64,000 nt of DNA from Blumeriella jaapii (Eukaryota > Ascomycota > Leotiomycetes > Helotiales > Drepanopezizaceae). Every line of letters starts with the position of its first letter. Position 1 is the stretch's first letter. The notes under the pieces are model-generated. The model searched no databases. It saw only the letters and a program-made list of their open reading frames with translations, and was not told the DNA's origin. The stretch is taken from contig VWND01000002.1 in assembly GCA_009599575.1 (NCBI GenBank), positions 1,612,001-1,676,000 on the forward strand. Reading direction: 5' to 3'. Positions 21,196 to 33,100 of the stretch are shown in pieces. Made by a program: the position numbers and the translations under genes.

Positions 21196-23073
21196 TCAAC
21201 CTTCCTTGGACGTCGGTTCCATCATCCCTTCAACGTTTGTTCTGGTTTCGATTGTCAGTTTTGTAATTCAACAAAGTTGGCTCAAAGCGCACGGATATAG
21301 CACAACTTACCTTGCCATGTCGCCAATATCTCTTTGGCATATTGACTTGTTTGCAACAGCGACGTATGCTGCTTTTTCTTCGGCATCTTTTTGCTGCCAT
21401 GTTGAAGCCGTTGGCACATTTCCACTTCGTATCCTCGGTGTAGATTTCTTCGAGGATGCTGAACTTGGCTGCCTTGAATTTCGTACTGTAGCTGTACCCT
21501 TCGAGGCTATTATTCCCTTGATACGAGTCCTAACAATTGGAAGTATCAGCTTTTCTTGGTACCTTGAAAACACGTAATTGGCGTACTTTTTCTATCCGGT
21601 TCAAAAAGTCGTGTGTGATTTTTCCAAGAACCACCAGCAACAAGCTGATTTGAAGCTGCGGGTTTCTTGCCATCGAAGTGACTGGTAGCGAATATCAAGC
21701 AAGCAGGCATTCTCAAAGATGGTTGAAGGAAAGATGCATGGATGCTTACCGATCTGGGGCGGCGAATGATCTGCTCATCGTCGTCTTGTTCTCTTCTACC
21801 TGCTTCTGTCTTCCTCCTTCCTCTTTCTGTATCGAAGCCAATGATACTTCACTCTCTGGGTCTTCCTCCTCTGCTACTTTTGATGTTCTCTTTCCCACGT
21901 GCGTAGTTACCTCAGCTACGGTAGTAAGCGATGGTCCTTGAATACTTGCTGGTTGTCGTCCTGTCCCATTTTGCTCGCCAGCTGATTTGTCCATCTTGCT
22001 TGCACTAAATTGCGCAGATGTACTGGGCCTTGTCTTGGAAGATGGCGGCCTTTCACCTCCAGTCTCCAAAACCTTGGCAGAACCTCTCTTTTGCAAAGAA
22101 CTCTGTGATACTTCGTTACTTAATCTACCGATAGTTTTGTTACTTTGGAACCGCTTTTGCTCTCCCTCTCTCTCTTTCTCGGCGCGTTCTCTTGTGGTCT
22201 GCTTCCGACGCCGCTTTTCTTTTCCGAAACTGTACGTGCCTGAATGCCGCCTTGCCCCTCGGACTGGTTCTCTGAGCTACCATTGTTGTCTGGCTCCTCT
22301 TCCATCGAATTTGGCTTGTTTCCTTTCGAGTTTGGCTCGTTTTTGCTTGAGTTTGGCTCTTTCTGCTCGTGCTCTAGCTTGGTTTCTTGCCCGCGTATTG
22401 GCGAAGATAACTCGTCCAGTCTCTTCTGGTATCGTACTATCTTCCGCTGCACCGTGTCATCATCTTCCATCCGTAGGTTTTGCTTTGCTCGTTTGAGTTT
22501 CTTCATCGCGTCCCACTCGGCATGTCTTCTCAGGCAGGCCTGCAAAGTTAGCATGATCACTGGAAGAATAGCTTCGCTCCAGTCCCCCGCTAAAGAAAAA
22601 TTTGCTCTATTTCAAACACTTCTACTAAGCCACAATCTCATACATGCATTTCAATTTACTGCGAGACAAGCAGAAGCAATCAAAGCGGATTTCGTAGTCC
22701 ATGATCGGCCACTCCATAGCCAGATAGCTAGATCAATCACAGAACCTTGTGCAAGTCACAGACTGAGCAAATAACCAATCGGCAGCGGAGTGGAGAGAGG
22801 GCTCTCTGGTCGCTAAACTACGCCTTCTTAAGAGTAAAAATGTATGCTCAAATCTGGACCTACTTCTTTCGTGGGTTTGCCTCTTCTTCTTGCTATTGAG
22901 GTATTTTTCTTTTTCTTCGGGATTTCCGAATTCTTGGTCGCTGTGTTCTCTTCATTTTCTTTTGGTGATCTCGAGGCAAACAGGCGCTTTGCAGCACCCA
23001 TTAATGCCGAAACAAAACCGGGGGCCATATTTGGCACGGATGGATGGTAGACGGGGTTGATTTTAAAATCCAA
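21196..23073 (-). CDS. Unrecognised lysine/serine-rich protein (443 aa, 6 exons)
   Basis: I built this model from splice sites: exons 23073-22864, 22539-22144, 22102-21750, 21681-21574, 21529-21311 and 21241-21196. All five junctions keep phase, three have a clear branch point (GCTAAC, CTGAT, CTGAC), and the last exon ends cleanly at TGA. Such agreement is unlikely by chance, so I think the gene is real. The protein is hydrophilic and mostly disordered: a basic N-terminus (KKKKNTSIARRRGKPTK), a helical stretch (WDAMKKLKRAKQNLR), short EPNS/KPNS repeats, Ser/Lys-rich linkers and a C-terminal helix (WQQKDAEEKAAYVAVANKSI). No domain is known to me. Intron 1 (324 nt) is long for this genome and could hide a small exon. 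Nuclear location is only a guess from the basic clusters. Confidence 0.55.
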
Positions 23074-24183
23074 AGAACCCTTAAAAGGTCTTTTCCGTTT
23101 CCTCTGCCGCCTAGGGCTTGTCCATATTTTCCTGGTCGAGGAATCAGTTGGGTAATAAACGTAACGATTTTCGATGCTTTCGGAGACGTCTCAGTCAATT
23201 GCATCCACGGTGACGATAAGTTCGGGATCTCAACCTCGAGTCCCTCCCGGACAACGAATTATTAGCCTTCTGACTGAATCACCCTGGTTTCTAGAGCACC
23301 ACAGGCGAACGCTTGCCGGACTCTGGCACCTTCTACTGGCCGTGTCGTCCGTGGATGTATCAGCACTCCTAAGTCTGCAGGAAGCACTCCAGATACATTT
23401 GTCGATAAAAGTGAATTTTTGAAATATCAAAGTCCTATCGATACGGCGTATTAAAAACCTAGAGCCAAGCGCGAAATCATGACTGGAGTTCTATGCCATT
23501 CACAGCAGTGGTATTCTATTCACTGCTCGGAATCAGAAAGCTACCACTTGGTGCGAATTATCATAGGTAATTAGAATAAGATGTATTAGTCGCGTCGGTT
23601 GTATCATCGAGCTGCTTGTTGCTCACCAAATTGCGGCCACTCCATGGTCAAGCGTTTTTGCTGCCTAGAGCTGACACACAGATGAACTTTCTATCTCATT
23701 ACTTGAAATCACTCTAGTGTAACAGCTTTGACCATTTCTGTAACATCGAGGGTCACCTCATACACTCCATGGAGAACAATCCCGCCTATAGGGAAAGTGC
23801 TCAAATAGCGGGCACTTTTCACAATTTTTTTTTTTGCTGCTTTCTCGAGGTCTCTTGTATGTAAAAACCTCCAGCTTAGCACGTCTCCAATGCCCTACGG
23901 GAGGCTTGAGGTTGCGCAGTTTCACTGCCCCCTCCAGACGTTAAACAATTTCATCATCATCATCAGCTCTCACAGCCAACAACTCGATGAAGGCATCATT
24001 AGGTTTGCTTCTGGTATTTTATGATCAAACCTTGTTCTAATTTCTATAACATCTCACTTGAGTATCAAATTGGTGGGAATTTTGAAATGCCAGCGCAATT
24101 TCCCTTCCACATTGCCACTAGTCCTTGAAGCCTCTCAAGCTAGCCCAATGTAGACATGTCGCCTGACTCTCGAAAAACTATCA
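23074..24183. other. Gene-poor interval
   Basis: About 1.1 kb with no frame longer than ~80 codons and no recognised element. Confidence 0.5.
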
Positions 24184-25224
24184 CTATGATCCCCGGGATT
24201 TACTGCGGAGGTATCTCGCCATCTGTCTTTCCCTCTTCGCAGCATCCGCCTCTTGAGCCGCAATCTCGCTGGGCGTCATGGATACCACACCCTCGTAATT
24301 CGTCCTCGCCATATCCCCAAGCATGGCCTGGAATGACATTGCGCGAGCCCTAGAACTCGCTGCTACGGTCCTCGGGTGAGCAGCGCATCCAGCAGAGTTG
24401 TGTACACTTGACTTCGCCCCCGGCTCTGTGGCTCCTCCTCCTCCTCCTCCTCCTCCTCCTCCTTCTTCTTCTTCTCCTTTTATCTCGACCCTTGCTCTAT
24501 TAGAAACCGAGCTTGAATTATGGGACCGAGAAGGGGGTGCAGGATAGCGTTGCGACATCTGAGTGCTGGCTCTGGTTGCAGTCGAAAGAGACTGGGGCTG
24601 AGACGACCACGGTGTGATGATTGGGTGTTGAGGACTCCCGGACTGTGGCGTGCGAAGACTCCCTGGGGTTGATTGAGCCTGGTTGTTTTCTCGGCTGCCA
24701 AACTTGGATAGAGATGACTGCAATCTTTCGCCGCGGGGTTTCGATATAGGATCGCTAGTCAATGGATGGCAACTCGTAGCTATTGAAGGGCGAGCATTTT
24801 GAAAGGCCATACCTATACCAGAAGCAGGGTCTTGGCCGAGGACAGATGCAGTTCCATGAATTCCAGGAGACTTGCCACTTTGCGAAAGTAACCCAGCTGT
24901 ACCCACTGGATGTTGGCTGTGTTGCAAAAGGCCTTCTGGAATAAAGGAACTTATGGCAGGGTTCGATGCAGGTTGCAACTGCAACGGCAGTCCTGGGGCT
25001 TGAATTTGGGGATTAGACATTATGAAGCCGTCAGGACTGTCCATGATCGGCTGACCCTCTCTTTCCAATCTTTCCTTCTTCTGTCTGTGATTTCTTCTCT
25101 CCCTACGCTTTCTTTCTTTTTTCATGTTGCCCCCTAATAAGGCATCCAACCACTCGTGAATGGGATTATGATTCTTGCCCATGTTGAGATTGGAAAAGAT
25201 ACTCTGGTTAAGGACTGATAACAA
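24184..25224 (-). CDS. Unrecognised Ser/Gln/Pro-rich protein with a basic N-terminus (346 aa)
   Basis: Single uninterrupted frame. The start is either 25224 or the Met at 25182 (MGKNHNPIHEWLDALLGG), which gives a more natural N-terminus. Residues ~30-60 are strongly basic and helical (KKERKRRERRNHRQKKERLE), suggesting nuclear import or nucleic-acid contact. The middle is low-complexity Ser/Gln/Pro. A Glu-Gly run (EEEEGGGG...) is coded by a GGA/GAA microsatellite at about 24427-24478. The last ~70 residues (MSFQAMLGDMARTNYEGVV, then an Ala/Glu/Arg helix) look ordered and may be the conserved part. Family not recognised. Confidence 0.55.
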   Translation of the reverse strand: MLSVLNQSIFSNLNMGKNHNPIHEWLDALLGGNMKKERKRRERRNHRQKKERLEREGQPIMDSPDGFIMSNPQIQAPGLPLQLQPASNPAISSFIPEGLLQHSQHPVGTAGLLSQSGKSPGIHGTASVLGQDPASGIGMAFQNARPSIATSCHPLTSDPISKPRGERLQSSLSKFGSRENNQAQSTPGSLRTPQSGSPQHPIITPWSSQPQSLSTATRASTQMSQRYPAPPSRSHNSSSVSNRARVEIKGEEEEGGGGGGGGGGATEPGAKSSVHNSAGCAAHPRTVAASSRARAMSFQAMLGDMARTNYEGVVSMTPSEIAAQEADAAKRERQMARYLRSKSRGS

Positions 25225-26788
25225 GAAAATAGAGCTGTTTTAATTTATCAGAGGTTTATTAGGAAGATTGTATGGCCACGTCTTAGGGAAAGTGCCCGCT
25301 AGCTGCTGTGTTTTGGAAATGTTTAAGGCCGTGTATACTACGACAATAAACTTTGAGCTGGCTCTACAATCATAGCTTCTACCATGAGTCTTTGCGATAG
25401 ATCCAAATGAATACCAGAAACAAGATTCAACAGTCGCTGGCAACGGCGCTGCTTGTGCTCGCTGGCTTGACTAAAGCCATCCTCTTGTAAGTCTCCGTTG
25501 ACATACAACGATGACTCTGTTGCATACTTGTGAGCATCCTTAAAGATAGGCAAACAGCTTATATCTGGATGACTGTAAAGCGTGCCTGAAATACCTTGTA
25601 TGATTGATTATTGAGCATTATTACACACCGCCATAACTATCCGTTTCCTTAAAAACGCTCGAAATTGTTTGCGCGGCTTAGAGTCGTGTAATTGTAGTCT
25701 TGCAGCACACCTAGCTGCACAGCTGACATGTCAATCACTTGTGTGTTTGATGCAAAGAGCTTTGCAGCCATTATCACAAGGTAAACAAACATTCCGAGCA
25801 GCCGAGCTGTTGCCGAGAACTTCCGAAAGAGGAAACGCTCGTCTCGCTTACTTACTGACCCTCTCGCTTACGACGCTTACGACGCCCACCTGCGTCAACA
25901 CTACCCGTTGCCAGCCCATCCGGCCGGTGGACGGTCGCAGTCTCGACGTTGAAAGTCCGTTTGTTACCGTCTCATCTTTTGGGATAGATTTTCTGATCGA
26001 AATGCAGTGGAGACGGGCTTAGATGCTTATTAACGAAAGTTACGCTGGGATGTACCACCAGTATCGTGTACGACTACCAGATATCCGGTAGTTACTGCAT
26101 TTGCCCCTGCAACTACCGTTGACTAGAGGAAATCCAATGGCTCCGAGGCATGGAAAAATTGTTACTACGCCTCCCGTGCCTTTGTAGCAAACCGGCTTGT
26201 TGACCGGCGATTTAATATCAACCGCAGCCACACGTGGAAGCCTTGCCACTGTCCGAGTCGTCGGCTTTGAGAACGGGGTGACATCTATATCAACAAGGTT
26301 AGAAGAATGTTCAATAGCCGATCTGAACAACCACAAAATTCTTTTTGATGTTCTCGGATCGATCAAATTCAGGATATTGCACCAACTTCTTGAGGTGTAT
26401 TCCTTGAACTGTAATCAGCACAAACGGCTCATTCGTACAGGCTAGTACAGTGCATGGTGATTATGTGATTGTCTATAAATTCTCGGCCCTTGAATTACTT
26501 CCGAATTGAGGTTTCCAATCCATGCGTGCTGACCGATAGAAGCTAGTCCTCGGAGTTCACGCTTCTTTCTTCATGTGGTCTGGAACGGAATGTCATCGAT
26601 TCTGCACTTTGCTCCGTGCTGAGCGGAGAGGCAGCTTCCGCAGATAGGCACCCGGGAAAAGAGCTAGACGCAATTCCGTGGCCCAGATTTCTGTTGTATG
26701 AGCGATGAGATAAATAGGACATGATCTCCCGTTATTGATGTGCTCCTCATCTATCCACAAACCATCCCCATACACACCGAAGCCCAAG
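25225..26788. other. Gene-poor interval and oxalate-decarboxylase promoter
   Basis: About 1.55 kb without a supported gene. GATAAATAG at 26709-26717 is a TATA-like element 72-80 bases before the start codon of the downstream cupin gene. Confidence 0.45.
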
Positions 26789-29596
26789 ATGTCGCAAGTT
26801 GTCCGGATCTTCAGCGCTCTGGCAGCAGCAGGACTTCTCCCGGCTGTCCTCGCTGCCCCGGCTCCGCAGATGACTTATGGAGAGAACACTGGACCGATCG
26901 CCGCGGTGACGCCCCCAATCCCGACAGTAACAGCACCGACTGGCTCTCTCTATGGCGACAAGAGCCTTCTTGGAGAGGTCGCAGAGCCGTACCCAGTTTC
27001 CGGAGGAGACTCTGCAATTGTATCTCCCTACCCACTTGTCAACGGGCAGGAGGCAGATAGGAAGCTTGGTCTCTACCTAGACTTCAACAGCGTCGAAAAC
27101 CCACAGCCGCTCCGAGGGGACGCTGGTCAGACTGGACCCGGCGCAAGTATGTACCATAGTAGTAGTAGTAGTAGTAGTAGTATTGATTAACGTCTAGCGG
27201 AGGGCAGCCATAACTCGGTCTGCCTTCCTAGGACCTCCCAGGGGGTACGGAGACGTGCTAAGCTAAGGATTTATATACAAAGTACAACCCCGAAAGCAGT
27301 TCGTATTAGTACAGCTACTGCTGCTGTCGATTACGCCCTTCGCCGCCCTTTGCGATGGTCCGTCAATAAAAAAAAAGGTATAAGCGTAAAGCTTTGGGTT
27401 TAAACCCAAGAATTGTGCAAACGGCACCGGTCAAATTTGACCTGTCAATTGCGTGTTTATAAAGCGCAAACGTGGTATGACCAATAGGCCTAAAAGGAAA
27501 ATAAAAACAAAACAACAAAAAGGCAGAAACTAGAAACCAAAAGGCCTTTAATGTTTTTGAAGATTACAAAGTATATACGTATTAAAAGAGTAAAAACCAC
27601 GATTGGGGAAAAGCTCTTTTAATACGCATATCCCGGGTCTCTGATCCCGCGGTATCGCAGCTCCTTTGTAATCTTGAAAAGCACTTTCAGAACTTCGAGT
27701 TGGCGGCGCCGAGTTGTCTCTCGAGCGTCTGTTTTGTACGCGATTGCGTATATTCCACCGGCACCCTTTCCTCCGTCAAATATGCTGTCGAGTCGGTTGT
27801 GTTCGGTAGGGACGGTTATTCGAAGGCGCTGTACCGGGTTTTCGATAGTCGGGCTGTCGATTTTTATTTTCCGCCTTTTCCTTTCAATACAATCCTTCTG
27901 GAATTCTCAGTAGGTATGCCCTCGTCAGGTAGATCGTAGTATTGTGCGTAGTCGTAAAAATGGCCCGGATCGCCGGTAAGGAAAATCTCTTCGAAGTCGC
28001 CACGTGTCGATTGCTCAATTTTGGCTCTCCCGACACCTTTCGAATGCAACGACGCCCTTCTGCCTCGGGAGAAAAGCGTCGATTGCAGTCGAAAGGGCGG
28101 AAGGTTCGTACCAGGCACCACGTACAGGTATTGAGTCTAGCCCGCGAGGTCGTCGTCGACCTCGCACCCCGAGGGGCGGCAAGTATGTACCATACACGCT
28201 ACCGAAGAAGCAGAAATTGACTTGTTGTTTGTGCAGGGACTTATGCGTACGAGAAGCTGAACCCCGACATCTACGCTCCGCCTGGAACGGATTCAGGCTC
28301 GGTACCAAACGCGCAATGGCCTATGGGCTTGAGCCACAACCGATTCGGTACTGGCAAGCAATCAGGCTATGCGAGACAGCAGACGCAAAGACAGCTGCCA
28401 GCGTCCACGGAATTCGCGGGCGTGGACATGCGCCTCGCACCCCATGCGTACCGAGAGCTTCACTGGCACACGGCCAACGAGTGGGCGCTCATCATGAAGG
28501 GAAGCGTTCGCCTCTCGGCCGTCAACGAGAAGGGCGAGACCTTCAACGACGATGTTGGGGCCGGTGATGTGTGGTTCTTCCCGGCGGGCGTGCCGCACTC
28601 CATCCAAGCCCTGGACGAGGGCGTCGAGTTCCTCCTCGTCTTTGACGACGGGGGCTTCTCCGAAGACGCGACCTTCCTCGTCTCGGAGATGTTCATGCGC
28701 AACCCCAAGGAGGTCCTCTCCAAGAACTTCCAGGCGCCCGTCTCTGCATTCGACAACATCCCCGCGGAAGAACTGTACATCTTTCCCGGCACCCCGGCGC
28801 CGGCGAACCTCACGGCCCAGAACCAGACTGGGCCAGCTGGAATCCTACCATACAACGAGAGTTACACTTACCACTGGAGCCAGCAAGCTCCATACGAGGT
28901 TCCTGGAGGTAGGCATTCTTCGACAACGCCCCCGAGCGTGCTGTCACGCGTCGAGGAGTCTCTCCCGGACATCTTGCTAACCGTCATCAAGGCTCCGTGA
29001 AGATCATCGACACGACCACGTTCCCAATCGCGAAGATGTTCTCCTCAGCACTCGTCACCCTCAAGCCGGGAGCCATGCGAGAAATGCACTGGCATCTCAC
29101 CAGTAACCCCCCTCTCTCCCTCCCTCTCTCTCGTCGCCCCGATACTAACGAACGCGCAGGCGACGAGTGGAACTTCTTCCTCCAAGGCTCCGCCCGCATC
29201 ACCGTCTACCTGGCGCCCTCCAGCTCCAACACGTTCGACTACACGGCCGGCGACGTGGGCTACATCCCAGCCTCGAACTCGCACTACATCGAGAACACCG
29301 GCACCGAGGACGTCATCTTCCTCGAGGTCCTGAAGCAGCCCGTGTTCACGGACATCAGCGTCGCGCAGTGGCTCGCCCTGACGCCCAAGCAGGTCGTGAA
29401 GGACCACCTGCATCTGCCGGACGCGGTCATCGATAACCTGCCCAAGACCAAGGTACGCTTTGTCCGTTGCGTGTTGCGCCTGGGCATGGTTGGCGTGCTA
29501 ATCCTTTCCCAGACGTATCTGAAGCAGGGAAACCGGAACTTGACGGCTCTTGCTTCGGACCCCAATGGGACCGCGGCGTATGAGCCTACGAACTGA
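26789..29596 (+). CDS. Secreted bicupin, oxalate decarboxylase family (505 aa, 5 exons)
   Basis: Exons 26789-27146, 28237-28908, 28992-29102, 29160-29452 and 29513-29596, all in phase. An N-terminal signal peptide (VVRIFSALAAAGLLPAVLAAPAP) precedes a Thr/Pro-rich stretch. Cupin 1 has the metal ligands in HWHTANEW and VPHSIQ; cupin 2 has them in HWHLTSDEW and SNSHYIEN. Both therefore keep the HxH...E...H manganese set expected of oxalate decarboxylases, which convert oxalate to formate and CO2. Fungal members are extracellular or cell-wall enzymes that detoxify oxalate and buffer pH. Intron 1 is abnormally long (1,090 nt) because a ~1 kb sequence sits inside it; without it the intron would be about 54 nt. 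Decarboxylase versus oxidase activity cannot be settled from motifs alone. Confidence 0.88.
27143..28194 (-). mobile_element. Insertion in intron 1 of the oxalate decarboxylase gene, flanked by a 16-bp target-site duplication
   Basis: The 16-mer GCAAGTATGTACCATA occurs at 27143-27158 and again at 28179-28194, bracketing 1,020 bp absent from the normal intron structure. The left end abuts a (TAG)n run, which on the minus strand is a simple-repeat 3' tail. The long duplication and repeat tail fit target-primed reverse transcription, that is, a 5'-truncated LINE or a SINE-like element lying antisense to the host gene. No reverse transcriptase is left. Only an 85-codon minus frame (28121-27864) is open, without known similarity. 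The interior has strong palindromes (listed separately). The family is unknown to me. Confidence 0.7.
27394..27682. repeat. Palindromes and nested inverted repeats inside the intron insertion
   Basis: TTGGGTTTAAACCCAA (27394-27409) and GGTCAAATTTGACC (27429-27442) are perfect palindromes. Further on, CGTATTAAAAGAG near 27579 is matched by its exact reverse complement near 27620, and AGATTACAAAG near 27560 by CTTTGTAATCT near 27665, so the two pairs nest into one long hairpin. Confidence 0.8.
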
Positions 29597-30189
29597 TGGC
29601 TTCGGTCCGGCGGGGATCCGAGGGAAGGCACTGGCTGTGGAACCAAACATTCCGCCCAGTTCCTGTCGAGGTCAGGATCTTGAAATCGTAGGATGTGTGT
29701 GTTGATAAACAAATGTGACGCGATCATGACGGAATAATACATAATGAGATGAAGAGGGAAAGCGTGAAGAATACGACAGAAGCCTAGGCCAGAGAGAGGG
29801 GAAGGGAACTTGTGCATATAAATATATATATACACCTATACATGTATGTTGGAGAATGTCGGCATCTAACAACATAGAGCTGGATTCGCTTCGCTTCAAG
29901 TATACGAACTTCACCTCGGTAAAGCAAACAACTGCTGGGAATCTTAACAATCAATTACCACTCGGAGTAAGATGAACAAATGAGTTTGCACAACGTAGAG
30001 GGCAAGAATAGACAGTGACTTAAGCAAAACCGTTTTCGCTTCTCGTTATCCAAAGCGACACATAATCTATACCGAGCCCACGCAGGTGCTTTTTGCTCAG
30101 CTCAAACCCCGACACAAACGCCCTCAAGTTTCCCAGCAGTACGTACACACGCTCTATGCAACTGTATCATACCCAACAACCGACCGACT
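29597..30189. other. Intergenic spacer between two converging genes
   Basis: About 590 bases, AT-rich around 29815-29840 (a TATATATATA run). No gene seen. Confidence 0.5.
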
Positions 30190-33100
30190 TCAAGCAGCCA
30201 GGACATCCTCCACGCCACTCCACTGGCCCTTGACCCTTTCTTCCCAGTACCCCTCCTTCCCACCCTTCAACTTCCATATTTCATCACCCTCATCCTCCCC
30301 TTCAACTTTCGTAAACCACCGGGGCTTATGTATCTCCCCCCTGTCCTCCGCCTCCTTCCTCCTTGTTCGCTGGTTCCCCTCCAGTTTTGCCTTCAACTGC
30401 TCAGCCAAGTCCAAATTGCCCTCTTCAGCTGCTCTCTGGTCAGGCCTCAGCCTGGAGTCCGTAGCAGGCAACTTGCCCCTCTCCAATTCCGTCACCTCAT
30501 TCAGACTGGCAGCGAAGGTCGTAAACCCGTAGCGGCTCGGCGCGTTATCCACTAGGTCCCCAACATGCCAGATCTGAGGCCCTTTCGCCTTGCCGCTTTC
30601 CGAAAGCTGTAAACTCGATGTCCAGTTCCCTAACAGGCCGAGCCCTGTCGGCGAGCCATCTGCCTTGTAAGAATCGACTTGTACTTCCTCGCTACGACCC
30701 CCGAACATGCCTTTCTGTTTGAACTCGACCACTGCCTTGCCGCCAGCAGATTCATTGGTCACGGTCATAGTTCCCACAGGCTCCACGTACTTCTCGCCGA
30801 CCACAACGTTGCGCAGGAATGCAGTAGCAGTATTCCAGCTGTAGAGCTCGTGGCTACCATCAGGGAGGTGCAGCACAAGTCTCGCTCGGCCTTCAGTGAT
30901 GAGCTCTGCGCTCTTTCCCCAGAATTTCTGTATCGGCGCAGGAGATTGGGTGAATGACCAGCTAGCAGAATCGGCTTGACAGGCTATGCGTACCGGACGA
31001 TGCGAGACTTTCTCAACCAGGACTCTGAATCCGCCAGGCACCTCGCTTTCAGACCTGACAAGTTCATACGTCTCTCCGAGCATGGGGTTGAAAGGCTTCC
31101 GAATAGCACGTTCCTTGGCACGATTCACGCTGAATTGAGAGACAGCAAATGCAGTGACGTGTAAGAGGCGCTGTGTTGGGACTTTGTGGGAAGCGGCCGC
31201 GTTGAGGAGTTGCGCATACTCCATCTGCTCGGCAACACGCTGAAGTAGGGAGAGAGGCTCATTGGCGCTGACCGGCATGCTGATCGTGCTCAGATCTTTA
31301 CCTACATTTTTGCGGAGAAAACTGATCAAGCTTGGTGGCATTACCGTTGCAACAGGTACTGTTTTTCTCCGGTCTACTTTCGTTGAAATCGGAAGAGGAT
31401 CCAGTGATTTGGGATTTGCTGGGAAGAGAGCCGCCTTGCCGTTCAGATGAGCTGGATTCTCGTCCCCCGATGAAGAAAGGGACGACGCATCGGTAATGAA
31501 ATCGTCCTCTGCTTCTGACACCTGAGCATCCTCATCACTTCGCCCGTCGATGAGAACCACCTGAGCACGATCCAGTTCACCACCCTCCGCATCAAAGAAT
31601 TCCCCGGTAGACACAGAGTCTGTACTATTCCTGGAGGCTGATGGTGGAGCTTGAATTCGGCGTCGTCTACTGCTATTTAAGAGCGTGGAGAAGTCGTTCA
31701 CAACAGCATCAAGATCTTTCAGGAGTGCTGAGAAATTCTCATACAGACTGGGCTCATCTCTAGCCATAGAGCGCCTACTCTTTTGGTTCGAAGTTGCACT
31801 GGGAGAGACTGAAGCGAGAGTGCCTGGAGAAGGCACAGCAAGTTGTGAAGAAAAGCCTTGCTGGACCATCCGAGGCGTGTTGGGGGCGCTGGATTTCCGC
31901 TTCCAGAATGGCCTCTTTTCAGGAGCTGAAGCTGGTCCGAAGTAATCAGAGCCATCATCGGCGGCAGCATTGGAGCTAAGAGCTGTTGGTCCCAGCCCTT
32001 GCATACCATTTTTTTTCCCGGCGGGGGAGCCTGGCGCAGTATCTTTGCATAGTCGTCGGACCGCATCCCGAGTACCAACGATTCTACTAACAAGCGACTC
32101 TATCTGTTCCCATTCTCGGTCTTCTGCTGCATTCGAATCAGCTGTGTTCAGGCCAGTCGTTCGAACTCCTAACAGGCCCGGAGTAGATGCTAGCTCGAGC
32201 TCTCTACCTCCGGTCCGAGCACTATTGCTTGCCATTTCCAGGGCTTTTGTCCAATCACCGAAGTCCTTTGCCGTGCTAGCTTTCAGATGCCAAATTTCTG
32301 CCCCGGAATCGATACTGATTTCTCTCCGTCTTTCGTCTGCAGTGATGGCAGCCAAACTCAAGGGTATAGCTCCACGAAGAGCTGAAGAGTTTCGGTTGTA
32401 GTAATATGATAATGTGCAAGATGCAAAGTCCAGAGAGAAGAATCTGCGAGCATAGCCTTGTCCCCGTTTGCGGCGCCGCTTGGATAGAACGCCTACATGA
32501 TATGTTGGCACCACGCCGTCACCCTCACGCCCTACCACAGAGTTTAATCTGCTTCCATTGCGCACGATGTTACTTTGTAGACTTTCTGCAGATTCAGAGG
32601 CCACAGTACCGAGTTTTGGGCTTGCGCTCTTCCCCAAACTTCCAACCCCAGATATAGCTGTAGGTCCCTGGGAGCCTGGTTGATGATGGGTGGAGTGTGG
32701 AGGCGCACCTGTCGGATACGTGAGGAGGACAATGGTCGCAGTCTTGGAGATTTGTTTGGAAAAGGTATTGTCGAATACAAGTCCGTACATGCCCCCTTGA
32801 CTAGCGGTGACGGCAAAAGTGCCCATAGAAATCTTATCCGCCTCGCATTTCCCACACCACTGTATTGGGAGAAAACCCTTCGCTCTCAGCTGATCTTGCG
32901 CCGTCGAGGCATCATTTCGCGTGTTTGGCGATCGTTTGCGCCCCTCGCTCCCAGCATCTCCGAGATGAAGGGAGGAGCTCGAAGTCTCTTCTAAAGCTGG
33001 GGTCACTATCGAAGTCCCGTCCTTGCCTGTGCCCGGGTGCTTGAAGATGCCAAAATTGCTGGCCCCGTTGTTAGCCCGTGGCTACAGGAGGGAGATACAC

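Noticed and set aside
28004..28567. Plus frame spanning the insertion and cupin exon 2
   Set aside because: Wrong frame for the cupin and unrelated in its first half; chance opening across the element boundary.
29284..29835. Minus frames opposite the cupin exons
   Set aside because: Antisense shadows of a GC-rich, strongly biased coding region.
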